From RYN-230 sp963813975 (GTDB lineage: Bacteria > Actinomycetota > Actinomycetes > Streptosporangiales > Streptosporangiaceae): DNA of 64,000 nt. The notes under the pieces are model-generated. The model worked only from the letters and a program-made list of their open reading frames with translations, had not been told where the DNA came from and did not search any database. A program made the position numbers and the translations under genes. The DNA is taken from the NCBI GenBank assembly GCA_963813975.1, contig CAWFAP010000007.1:310001-374000 (forward strand), written 5' to 3'. Positions 43,341 to 51,270 of the stretch are shown here, piece after piece (positions within the stretch are counted from its first letter, which is position 1; every line of letters starts with the position of its first letter).

Positions 43341-44192
43341 ATGTTAGGGTCGCTTGCCGCGGATACGCCGCACGACACAGTGGTGGTGCCTGCGCCAGCC
43401 GTGACTGTGTCGGCGGGCGGGTGTTCCGCCTCCCCACTCCCACTGGACGCTACGTGTTCGGCCGTGGCCCGCCGCCTGTTCCGTGCGGCCGCCGCCGGGG
43501 TCAGGCTGCCGGACGAGCTGGTCTACGACGGCGCCACCATGGCCAGCGAGCTCGCGGCCAACAGCATGCACGCGCAGACGGGAATCCAGTTCGACGTGCG
43601 CGGCTGCCCGGTGGCGGGCGCCCCGGAAATCTGGCTCTACGTCCGCCGGGTCGGCGGCGAGCAGGAACTGGTCTGCAAGGTCTTCGACGCCCTGCCGCGC
43701 TGGAAGGACGACACACCGCCCGACCCCGCCATGGACGTGCCCGTGGACGCGGTGAGCGGCCGCGGCCTGCACGTGATCCACGGCCTGTCCCAGGGGCGCT
43801 GGGGTCATCATCTGACCCGGGCCCGGCTGGGTGGCTGGAAGGTGCCCGGCAAGGCGGTCTGGTTCGCTGTGCCGGTTCCCGCCAGCAGTGCCCTGGAGCG
43901 GTTCCGCCGTCCCCAGCCCGGCTCGGTGCAGGCGGCAGGCATCCTGGAGCGGATGCTCTCCGAGCGCGGGGTCGGGCACATCGTCCGGGCCGACGCGCCC
44001 GCGTCCGGCATGTCGGTACTGTCCATCCGGCGCGGGCTGACCGTGTGGTGCCGCAGCCGGGTGGTGTCGTGGACCGGCCGCGCCGGTCACCGTGAGTGGC
44101 GGGCCTTCTCCGATCTGGTCGATGCGGCGGAGCAGATCGTCTGCGCGCACGAGGACCTGGCCAGCGCGGACGCGGTCGCCCAGGCGCGGTAA
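43341..44192 (+). CDS. HATPase-domain (RsbW/anti-sigma-like) protein, AbaA-type
   Basis: Residues ~40-180 form an ATP-binding HATPase fold: DGATMASELAANSMHAQTG (N-box) and SGRGLHVIHGLSQGRWG (glycine-rich box). The C-terminal ~100 residues do not match a fold I know. Similar anti-sigma-like proteins accompany WhiJ/DUF397 pairs in streptomycetes (AbaA/AbaB cluster). It could bind an anti-anti-sigma factor or a sigma factor. The ATG at 43341 follows GGGAAGG at a long distance; upstream in-frame starts lie in the operator region. It is convergent with the enoyl-CoA hydratase. Confidence 0.8.
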   Translation: MLGSLAADTPHDTVVVPAPAVTVSAGGCSASPLPLDATCSAVARRLFRAAAAGVRLPDELVYDGATMASELAANSMHAQTGIQFDVRGCPVAGAPEIWLYVRRVGGEQELVCKVFDALPRWKDDTPPDPAMDVPVDAVSGRGLHVIHGLSQGRWGHHLTRARLGGWKVPGKAVWFAVPVPASSALERFRRPQPGSVQAAGILERMLSERGVGHIVRADAPASGMSVLSIRRGLTVWCRSRVVSWTGRAGHREWRAFSDLVDAAEQIVCAHEDLASADAVAQAR

Positions 44193-44280
44193 CCCGCTCC
44201 CGGCCCTCCGGCCAGGTAACCCATCCCTGGCGCTACCGGGCCGGTGACCCAGCGCGGTAGCCCGGCTCGTCACGGGGCCA

Positions 44281-45225
44281 TCACCGGCCCAGGAAACGTG
44301 GCTCCTGCTTGCGCGTGAACGCGAGCGTGGCCGCCCGGTGGTCCGCGGTGCGGCCCAGGGCGCTCTGGACCTCGGCTTCCTTGTCCAGCGCCTCGGCGAG
44401 GTCGTGCCCCGCCGCGTAGTTGAGCTGGTCCTTGATGCCCGCGTAGGCGGCCGTCGGGCCCGCGGCCAGCCGGGTAGCGAGCGCACCCGCGGTCGCCGCC
44501 AGGTCCGCGTCTTCCACCACCTGATTGACCAGCCCCAGTTCGAGTGCGCGCGCCGCGCGGATCGGCTCCGCGAGCATCAGCAGCTCGGCCGCCCGTCCCT
44601 CCCCGGCCAGCCGCGGCAACATCCAGGACACCCCGGTGTCGGCGGCCAGCCCGACCCGGGCGAACGCCATGAGGAAGCTGGCTCCCTGGGCGGCGATGCG
44701 AAGGTCGCAGGCGAAAGCCAGTCCGGCCCCGGCCCCGGCGGCGACCCCGTTCACCGCGGCGATGACCGGCTTGGGCATGGACCTGATGGCCAGCACGAGC
44801 GGGTTGTAGTGCTCGCGGACCGTATCCAGCGCGGCAGGTATCCCTGAGGGTGTCGCCTCGGCGGGGGGCGGTCCCACGGCGGTTGCGGCCCCGGCGGGGG
44901 CCTGCGCGGCCGGTGCCCCGGCAGGCGGCGCGCCGGCGGCGGGAGAAGTGCTGGCGGCCGGCGCCCCGGCGGCGGGCGCGGCGCCATCCCGCGATGAGGC
45001 GGCCTCCAGCAGCTCAGCGTGCTCACGCAGGTCCTGCCCGGCGCAGAAGGCCTGTCCCGCACCGGTGATCAGCACCGCGCGGACCTCCGGGCTGGATGCG
45101 GCCTGGCGGAGCGCCCTGAGCAATTCGGTCTTCAGCTCCGCGGTCAGCGCGTTGCGCGCCTGCGGCCGGTTCAGGGTGATCGTGGCTACCGCGCCATCGA
45201 GGTCCCACCGGACACTGTCAGTCAC
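44281..45225 (-). CDS. Enoyl-CoA hydratase/isomerase with low-complexity insert
   Basis: Crotonase-fold enzyme (PaaG-like): TITLNRPQARNALTAELKTELLRAL at the start, the oxyanion-hole segment ITGAGQAFCAGQDLREH, then AAVNGVAAGAGAGLAFACDLRIA and VGLAADTGVSWMLPRL, with an Asp where many hydratases have Glu. Between residues ~75 and ~125 an Ala/Pro/Gly-rich insert of ~50 residues interrupts the loop after GQDLREH; it is repetitive and not found in other family members I know. A GTG at 45225 starts the gene. The substrate cannot be named; beta-oxidation or phenylacetate metabolism are possible. Confidence 0.88.
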   Translation of the reverse strand: MTDSVRWDLDGAVATITLNRPQARNALTAELKTELLRALRQAASSPEVRAVLITGAGQAFCAGQDLREHAELLEAASSRDGAAPAAGAPAASTSPAAGAPPAGAPAAQAPAGAATAVGPPPAEATPSGIPAALDTVREHYNPLVLAIRSMPKPVIAAVNGVAAGAGAGLAFACDLRIAAQGASFLMAFARVGLAADTGVSWMLPRLAGEGRAAELLMLAEPIRAARALELGLVNQVVEDADLAATAGALATRLAAGPTAAYAGIKDQLNYAAGHDLAEALDKEAEVQSALGRTADHRAATLAFTRKQEPRFLGR

Positions 45226-45463
45226 CGGACGGCTCCTCGGGACGGGCCGCGAGCGGTGCCTCAGTGACTCCTGAGACCCTAGTTACCGGCGGCGGCGGGC
45301 GGAAGGGAGTGCTGATCGTTACCACTGTAGGCCGGAACTCTGGATAATAGAGGTACTGATCAACACGGCTGTGGGTGGCCGGACCCGCCGCAGGCGCCGG
45401 GATTCCGGCGCGGGCAGGCCTCTGCGAGGTCTCATACGGCCCCGAGCAGGAAGGGGAAGCGGA

Positions 45464-45631
45464 ATGGCGGCGATGAAGCCGCGGACGGGTGACGGTCCGC
45501 TCGAGGTCACCAAGGAGGGCCGCGGCATCGTGATGCGCGTCCCCCTCGAGGGAGGCGGGCGGCTGGTGGTCGAATTGTCCGCGGATGAGGCTGCCCGGCT
45601 CTCGGACGCGCTCAAGTCCGTTACCGGCTGA
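45464..45631 (+). CDS. DUF3117 protein
   Basis: The 55-residue protein (MAAMKPRTGDGPLEVTKEGR, then VVELSADEAARLSDALK) matches the nearly invariant actinobacterial DUF3117 family (Rv1211 group). Its function is unknown. GGAAGGGG lies ~14 nt upstream of the ATG. It stands between the divergent enoyl-CoA hydratase gene and pepA, 3 nt before the pepA start. Confidence 0.95.
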   Translation: MAAMKPRTGDGPLEVTKEGRGIVMRVPLEGGGRLVVELSADEAARLSDALKSVTG

Positions 45632-45634
45632 GCC

Positions 45635-47179
45635 TTGCCGGTCAAGGCGAGGGTTACTGTCGCGCCAGCGGCTGGCCTGGAACCGCTGGCTGACTATCTG
45701 GCTGAGGCAGACCGGGGTAGTGCCGCCGGGCCAGCCCTGATCGCCGTCCCGGTGCGCAGCCCGGAGGGAACGTCGCCGGGCCCCGGGCCTGGCGCCGGCG
45801 GATCCAGCCTGGACGGGTACCTGGGGGTCAGCGCGGCTCAGGTCATTACCAGCGCCGAGCTGACCGGCCGGGCGGGTGAAACCACCCAGACGGTGATCCG
45901 GCTGGGCACAGAGCCCTGCACGGTCGTGTTCCTCGGCGTGGGTGACGCCTCGCCGGGAGCCCTGCGCCGGGCCGGGGCGGCCCTGGCCCGGCGTCTCCCG
46001 GCCGGGCGGACCGCACTGACCACGGCCGTCCTTGATGCACCCGACGAAGGCGTGCAGGCGTTCACCGAGGGAGTCCTGCTCGGCTCCTACCAGTTCACGA
46101 TGAAGTCCGCGGACCCATCGGCCGCGGAACCCGGGGACGTCCGCGTACTGCTGGCCGGCCCGGACAGCCGGGCCGCCCCGGTCGAGCGCGCGGCCACCAT
46201 TGCCGGGGCGGTGGCCCTGGCCCGTGATCTCGCCAACACGCCATCGATGATCAAGACGCCAGAATGGCTCGCGGCCGAGGCGGCCTCGGTCGCCACAGAG
46301 CATGGCTTGTCCTCCCGCATCTGGCGGGAACCTGAGCTCACCGCTGGCGGTTTCGGCGGGCTGCTGGGCGTGGGGTCGGGGTCAGCCCACCCGCCCCGGC
46401 TGATCCAGCTCAGCTACCAGCCTGACCAGCCTGACCGGCATGTGGTCCTGATCGGCAAGGGCATCACGTTCGACAGTGGCGGCCTGTCGCTCAAGCCGAA
46501 CGACGGCATGAAGACCATGAAGACCGACATGGCGGGGGGCGCCGCCGTGATCGGCGCGATGTCTGCCCTGGGCCGGCTCGGCGTCCGGGCCAGGGTGACC
46601 GGCCTGGTGGCGGCGGCGGAGAACATGCCGTCCGGGACGGCGATGAGAGTGGGCGACGTCCTCACCCAGTACGGCGGCCAGACGGTCGAGGTGCTCAACA
46701 CGGACGCGGAGGGCCGGCTGGTCCTCGCCGACGCGCTGGCCTACGCCGACGACGTGCTCGCCCCGGACCTCATCGTGGACCTGGCCACCCTGACCGGGGC
46801 GGCCAGGGTGGCTCTGGGCTCGTCCGTTGCGGCCATGTTCGCCACCGACGACGAACTGGCGGCGGCCCTGCTGGACTCGGGCGCCGCGAGCGGGGAGCGG
46901 CTCTGGCGGATGCCGCTCGCCGAGGACTACCGCGAGGGCCTGGACTCCCCGGTGGCGGACCTGTCCAACGTGGCCCGGGCCGGGGGCCGGGCCGGATCCA
47001 TCGACGCGGCCCTGTTCCTGCGTGAATTCACCGGCGGGCGGTCCTGGGCTCATCTCGACATCGCCGGCGCGGCCCGGGCCACCGCTGACGATGGCGAGCA
47101 CACCAAGGGCGCCACCGGTTTCGGCACCCGGGTCCTGCTGCAGTGGCTGGCTCCGCCGGCTGCCGCTAGCCCCGCTTGA
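45635..47179 (+). CDS. pepA: Leucyl aminopeptidase (M17)
   Basis: M17 peptidases remove N-terminal residues with two metal ions. The catalytic segment IGKGITFDSGGLSLKPNDGM, then NTDAEGRLVLADALAYA (metal ligands and the Arg) are clear. Length is 514 residues, and the N-terminal ~170 residues are the more divergent domain. The start is a TTG at 45635, 3 nt behind DUF3117; it may also be read from a downstream start. The 3' end overlaps the converging O-methyltransferase gene by 14 nt. Confidence 0.93.
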   Translation: MPVKARVTVAPAAGLEPLADYLAEADRGSAAGPALIAVPVRSPEGTSPGPGPGAGGSSLDGYLGVSAAQVITSAELTGRAGETTQTVIRLGTEPCTVVFLGVGDASPGALRRAGAALARRLPAGRTALTTAVLDAPDEGVQAFTEGVLLGSYQFTMKSADPSAAEPGDVRVLLAGPDSRAAPVERAATIAGAVALARDLANTPSMIKTPEWLAAEAASVATEHGLSSRIWREPELTAGGFGGLLGVGSGSAHPPRLIQLSYQPDQPDRHVVLIGKGITFDSGGLSLKPNDGMKTMKTDMAGGAAVIGAMSALGRLGVRARVTGLVAAAENMPSGTAMRVGDVLTQYGGQTVEVLNTDAEGRLVLADALAYADDVLAPDLIVDLATLTGAARVALGSSVAAMFATDDELAAALLDSGAASGERLWRMPLAEDYREGLDSPVADLSNVARAGGRAGSIDAALFLREFTGGRSWAHLDIAGAARATADDGEHTKGATGFGTRVLLQWLAPPAAASPA

Positions 47180-47798
47180 CCGCGGCCAGCAGACCGTCTC
47201 CCACCGGGAACAGCACCGGCACGAGCCGCTCGTCCTGCCGCACCTGTTCCTCCAGGTCACGGATGGCGATAGTGCTCGGGTCGTCCCGGCCGGGGTCGGC
47301 GACCCGGCCGCCGGCCAGCGCGTTGTCGAATGCCACCACCCCGCCTGGGCGGAGCAGCCGCAGCGCGGCGACCAGGTAATCCGGGTACTCCTGCTTGTCC
47401 GCATCGCAGAACACCAGGTCGTACGCGCCGTCAGTCAGACGGGGCAGCACGTCGAGGGCCTTCCCGCTGATCAGCCGGTAGCGGTTGGACGGGAATCCCG
47501 CTTCGGTGAACGCCTTGCGGGCCAGGCGCTGATGCTCAGGCTCGGCATCCACACTGGTCAGGACGGCATCCGGGCGCATGCCGCGGAGCAGCCAGATACC
47601 CGAGGTGCCGCAGCCCGTGCCAATCTCCACCACCGATCTGGCGCTGATAGCTGCCGCGATGAAGCGCAGCGCCGCACCGCCGCCCGGCCCGATCGGCGGT
47701 GCTCCGCCGATCTCGGCCGCCTCGCGGCGCGCGGCCAGCAGCGGCTCGTCCTCGGTGAGGTAGCCCTCGACGTAGGCAAGGTTGGCCTCTGCGCTCAC
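47166..47798 (-). CDS. O-methyltransferase (Rv1220c-like)
   Basis: Class I SAM methyltransferase of the catechol-O-methyltransferase type: VVEIGTGCGTSGIWLLRGM, then LTSVDAEPEHQRLARKAF and YDLVFCDADKQEYPDYLVAAL with DNALAGGRVADP. GTG 47798 is preferred, since GGAAGG lies 8 nt upstream; ATG 47819 is the alternative. It is divergent from sigE, the same arrangement as Rv1220c-sigE in M. tuberculosis. Its 3' end overlaps pepA. The acceptor is unknown. Confidence 0.88.
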   Translation of the reverse strand: MSAEANLAYVEGYLTEDEPLLAARREAAEIGGAPPIGPGGGAALRFIAAAISARSVVEIGTGCGTSGIWLLRGMRPDAVLTSVDAEPEHQRLARKAFTEAGFPSNRYRLISGKALDVLPRLTDGAYDLVFCDADKQEYPDYLVAALRLLRPGGVVAFDNALAGGRVADPGRDDPSTIAIRDLEEQVRQDERLVPVLFPVGDGLLAAVKRG

Positions 47799-47861
47799 AA
47801 TGTGTGCCTTCCGGTGCATGCTTATCCCAGTCCGGCAGCCTATCGTTACGCGCCGTGACCC

Positions 47862-47889
47862 GGGAACCAGCAAGGCCCGTTCCGGCGTT
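47862..47889 (+). promoter_or_regulatory. Probable ECF sigma (autoregulatory) promoter of sigE
   Basis: GGGAAC (47862-47867) followed after 18 nt by CGTT (47886-47889) resembles ECF promoters of the GGAAC-CGTT type. It is ~130 nt before sigE, as expected for autoregulation by SigE. Confidence 0.5.
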
Positions 47890-48020
47890 ATCTATTGACG
47901 CGAGGAAGAAACCCGCGCACCAGCGCTGATCGAGCGCGCCCGGCCCGGCTGGCGGGGTGGCAGCCGGGGCAGACAGCAGAATCCGAGCAGTTGTGGTGCG
48001 GAAGGGGATGCCCGGGCACC

Positions 48021-48695
48021 ATGGTGGTACAAGCGGACGGCACAGGGCGGGACGGCGAGATCGTGGACATGCCCGGGGCCACGCCGGACGTGGCGTCCGG
48101 CTGGACGCCTCCGACCTGGGAAGAGATCGTGCGTGAGCACTCCGCCCGGGTCTACCGGCTCGCCTACCGGCTGACCGGGAACAGCCACGACGCCGAAGAC
48201 CTCACCCAGGAAGTCTTTGTCCGTGTCTTCCGCTCCCTGTCCAGCTACACGCCGGGCACCTTCGAGGGCTGGCTGCACCGCATCACCACCAACCTGTTCC
48301 TGGACATGGCGCGGCGCCGGCAGCGCATCAGGTTCGAGGGACTGGGTGACGACACGGCGCAGCGGCTGCGCGGTGACGAGCCCACGCCCGCCCAGGCCTT
48401 TGACGAGCGGCATCTGGACGGCGACATCCAGGCCGCGCTCAAGGCGCTGGCCCCCGAGTACCGGGCCGCGGTCGTGCTCTGCGACATCGAGGGCCTGTCC
48501 TACGAGGAGATCGCGGACACGCTGGGCGTGAAGCTGGGCACCGTGCGCAGCCGCATCCATCGTGGCCGTGCCCAGCTCCGCACCGCGCTCGACCACCGCC
48601 GCCCGCGCCGTACCGGGATCGCCGCGAAGGTCGTGGCCCCCGCCGCCGTGGCGGCGGAGGAGACGTCGGCCGTGCCCCTGGCTGGTGATCTATGA
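48021..48695 (+). CDS. sigE: ECF RNA polymerase sigma factor SigE
   Basis: Sigma-70 regions 2 and 4 are both clear: region 2 EEIVREHSARVYRLAYRLTGNSHDAEDLTQEVFVRVFRSL, region 4 ALAPEYRAAVVLCDIEGLSYEEIADTLGVKLGTVRSRIHRGRAQL. Synteny with sigE of M. tuberculosis (envelope stress) supports the name. The ATG at 48021 is the likely start; the upstream open frame adds non-homologous residues. Translation of the anti-sigma gene overlaps its end (ATGA). A GGGAAC...CGTT promoter lies upstream. Confidence 0.95.
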   Translation: MVVQADGTGRDGEIVDMPGATPDVASGWTPPTWEEIVREHSARVYRLAYRLTGNSHDAEDLTQEVFVRVFRSLSSYTPGTFEGWLHRITTNLFLDMARRRQRIRFEGLGDDTAQRLRGDEPTPAQAFDERHLDGDIQAALKALAPEYRAAVVLCDIEGLSYEEIADTLGVKLGTVRSRIHRGRAQLRTALDHRRPRRTGIAAKVVAPAAVAAEETSAVPLAGDL

Positions 48696-49426
48696 GTCAT
48701 CTCGGACAGCGCATCTCCGCCCTCATCGACGGGGAGCTCAGTGATTCTGAGCGGGACCGGGTCCTGACCCATATCGCGGGCTGTGACGCGTGCCGCCAGG
48801 AGGCTGTGGCCCTGCGCGCGCTGAAGCAGCGGATGCATTCCCTGGGTGAGGCCATGGTGGACGCGGCGCTGACCGGCCGGCTGATGGCCATGGCCATGCC
48901 GCCGGACGGCCGGCCGTGGACCGCGCGCCAGCCGTGGCGGTCCCGGGGTGCGTTCCCGGCCGCCCGGATGCTCACGGCCGGCATCCTCGCGTCCACCGTG
49001 GCCGGCCTGGGCGCGGCGGCGTTCTTCGTCGGCGGCGAGCAGCAGCTCCCCAGCCCGAAGGTCACCCCCGCAGTCGACACGTTCCTAGTTCAGCACGCGA
49101 TCGTCACCGGCGACCTGCCGGTGACACCCGCCAGCGGGACAGCCGGCAGCTCCGCGAGCGCCGCCCCGGTCGCCGGGGCCCGCAGCGTCCCGGCCAGCCC
49201 GTCCTCCAGCCGGGTGACCGGGACGGCCGCCGCGGGCGCCCCGATCCGCGCGGAACATCAGCCGGCCGCCCCCGCGTCGGGCAACGTCCAGTCAGGCATC
49301 CGCCGGCCGGCCAGTGCCGTGTCGGGCAGTAACCCGTCAGATGCTGGGCTCGCCGCCGGGATGATGCGCCGCGGCCTGCAGCTGGCCACCGCGGCAGCGA
49401 GCGCGTCCGCGAGCCCGGGGCCGTGA
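48692..49426 (+). CDS. rseA: Anti-sigma factor (zinc-binding, RseA-like)
   Basis: The N-terminal zinc-binding anti-sigma motif is H27-X3-C31-X2-C34 (LTHIAGCDACR), and one transmembrane helix is at about 95-113 (AGILASTVAGLGAAAFFVG). The long C-terminal extracytoplasmic tail is Ala/Ser/Pro-rich. It binds SigE and releases it on envelope or redox stress. Its ATG overlaps the sigE stop by 4 nt, so synthesis is coupled. In M. tuberculosis the next gene is htrA; here a RseB-like gene follows. Confidence 0.9.
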   Translation: MSHLGQRISALIDGELSDSERDRVLTHIAGCDACRQEAVALRALKQRMHSLGEAMVDAALTGRLMAMAMPPDGRPWTARQPWRSRGAFPAARMLTAGILASTVAGLGAAAFFVGGEQQLPSPKVTPAVDTFLVQHAIVTGDLPVTPASGTAGSSASAAPVAGARSVPASPSSSRVTGTAAAGAPIRAEHQPAAPASGNVQSGIRRPASAVSGSNPSDAGLAAGMMRRGLQLATAAASASASPGP

Positions 49427-49434
49427 GCTGACGG

Positions 49435-50688
49435 ATGTTCTCCCGCACAACGCCCGCGTCTCCCGGGGCCGGTCCCGAACATGACCCGCTGCCTCTGCGT
49501 ATCGCGACCGCGGTGGTGGTCCTCGGCCTGATCGCCACCGGCGTCACGGTGATCTGGCGGGACATCGCGGGCTACGGCGGGGAGCTGGTGCCCCTGGCGG
49601 CCAGCCACGGGGATTCGCGCCAGTCCTCCCCGGCCCAGTCGTCCGCGACCCGGTCGTCCGGGTCCCCCGGCGCGGGCCAGCCCGCGGTGGGCCACTCGCG
49701 CGCGCTCGGGGCGGGCGCAGGCCTGCGCCTGCTCAGCGAGGCCGCCAGCGCCTGCCGTCACCTGTCCTACCAGGGTGTCCAGCTCACGGCCGGGCTGGGT
49801 CTGGCCGGCCGCTGGACCTCCGTGGTGAACGTATGGCATCAGCACAATCACCAGACCCTGATCCAGACGGTCACCCTGCCCGCCACGGCCGTGCCGCCGC
49901 ACAGGGTGGCCACCGCCGACCCGGACCGGGACGGCGATGGCGACGTCGCCCAGCAGGATCCCGCGGGCCTCATGACCATGACCTCGCAGATGGTCGCGCT
50001 GCTGGCCGAGAACTACCAGGTGTCGCTGGCCGGGCGCGGCGAGGTGGCCGGCCGCCCCGCCCGGGAGCTCGTGCTGCGCCACCGGGACGGCCGCCTGGCC
50101 GCCCGGTTCTGGCTGGACACCGCGACCAGGCTGCCGCTGCGCCGGGAGACGTTCGACGGCAGCGCCCGCATGGTCAGCGAAGACGTGTTCGTGAGCCTGC
50201 AGCTCGGCTCGCCCGCCGCCGCGGCGGGGCCCCGTACCGCCTCAGTGTCCGGAGGCAAGCCGCTCGCCACCGTACAGCTGGCGCGGCTGCGGGCCGCAGG
50301 CTGGCCGCTTCCCGCGAACCTGCCCGGCCAGCTCAGCCTGGTCCGGGCGAGCGAGACCGGCGGGCCGGCCGGCTCGGTCGTCGACCTCGCCTACTCTGAC
50401 GGCCTGTCCGTCATCTCACTGTTCGTGCAGCGCGGCCATCTCCCCGCCCAGCTGCAGGGGTGGTCGAAGGTCGCCATGCGCGGTGATCGCGTCTACGCGG
50501 CCGGACCCGACCAGCGCAGCGTGGCCTGGTCCGCCCGCGGGTTCGTCTACACGCTCATCGCTGACGCGCCGGACCAGACCCTGGGCCAGGCGGTGGGCGT
50601 GCTGCCGCACAACGCCGGGCCGGGATTCTTCGGCCGGATCGGCCGCGGGCTGCACCGCCTGATCTCCTGGCTCAACCCGTTCCGGTGA
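49435..50688 (+). CDS. MucB/RseB-like sigma-E regulatory lipoprotein-fold protein
   Basis: A single N-terminal transmembrane helix (RIATAVVVLGLIATGVTVIW) is followed by a LolA-like RseB domain: GEVAGRPARELVLRHRDGRLAARFWLDTATRLPLRRETFDG, and the C-terminal part VVDLAYSDGLSVISLFVQRG. RseB-type proteins bind the periplasmic part of RseA and set its proteolysis. It takes the place usually held by HtrA in this cluster. It starts 8 nt behind the anti-sigma gene, so it belongs to one operon with sigE and rseA. Confidence 0.83.
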   Translation: MFSRTTPASPGAGPEHDPLPLRIATAVVVLGLIATGVTVIWRDIAGYGGELVPLAASHGDSRQSSPAQSSATRSSGSPGAGQPAVGHSRALGAGAGLRLLSEAASACRHLSYQGVQLTAGLGLAGRWTSVVNVWHQHNHQTLIQTVTLPATAVPPHRVATADPDRDGDGDVAQQDPAGLMTMTSQMVALLAENYQVSLAGRGEVAGRPARELVLRHRDGRLAARFWLDTATRLPLRRETFDGSARMVSEDVFVSLQLGSPAAAAGPRTASVSGGKPLATVQLARLRAAGWPLPANLPGQLSLVRASETGGPAGSVVDLAYSDGLSVISLFVQRGHLPAQLQGWSKVAMRGDRVYAAGPDQRSVAWSARGFVYTLIADAPDQTLGQAVGVLPHNAGPGFFGRIGRGLHRLISWLNPFR

Positions 50689-50823
50689 GCCAGGGCGGGG
50701 CCAGGGCCTGGCTGCCCGGGGCGCGGTCCCGTGCTGCGGAGGAGGCGTTACGGCAGATGACGGTCTACAGTGAGGGAAAGACCGAGTGTGCTGCCGGGGC
50801 CGCGCCCCGCCTGGAGAGCTGAC

Positions 50824-51186
50824 GTGTTTTTCGACCTGTCCATCGGCAAGATCCTGGTCCTGGCCGTAATCGCGCTCGTGGTCTTCGGGCCGGACCAGCT
50901 GCCGAAGATGGCCTCGCAGGCCGGCCGTACGCTGCGCGAGCTGCGCCGGATGGCAGATGGGGCGACCCGGGACCTCCGTGAGGGCCTGGGGCCTGAGTTC
51001 TCCGACTTCGACGTGCGGGATCTGCACCCGGGAAACTTCGTGCGCAAGCACCTGCTCGACCCGATGGACGGCGACGCCGACTCGCCCGGCACGGCGGAAT
51101 CCGAGGGGGAGTACCTGTCCGGCCAGACGGCCACGGCCACGCTGGCCCGTGAGGAAAAGCCGCCGTTCGACCCCGAGGCCACCTGA
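50824..51186 (+). CDS. tatB: Sec-independent translocase TatB
   Basis: The 120-residue protein starts with a membrane helix (SIGKILVLAVIALVVFGPDQLPKM), followed by an amphipathic helix (QAGRTLRELRRMADGATRDLR) and an acidic tail, the TatB pattern. TatB recognises twin-arginine substrates together with TatC. GTG 50824 has GGAGAG upstream. It ends the sigE-rseA-rseB block and converges on mrp. Confidence 0.92.
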   Translation: MFFDLSIGKILVLAVIALVVFGPDQLPKMASQAGRTLRELRRMADGATRDLREGLGPEFSDFDVRDLHPGNFVRKHLLDPMDGDADSPGTAESEGEYLSGQTATATLAREEKPPFDPEAT

Positions 51187-51253
51187 ATCCTGCGCCCAGC
51201 CCTGGGCAGCTGGGCCGTCCCGCCCGGGCGGCCCTGAGCGTCCGGCCCGGGAA

Positions 51254-51269
51254 CGCCTGAACTCAGGCG
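51254..51269. terminator. Hairpin between tatB and mrp
   Basis: CGCCTGA-AC-TCAGGCG is a 7-bp inverted repeat just before the mrp stop and behind tatB, suited as a bidirectional terminator; no T-tract follows. Confidence 0.5.
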
Positions 51270-51270
51270 G

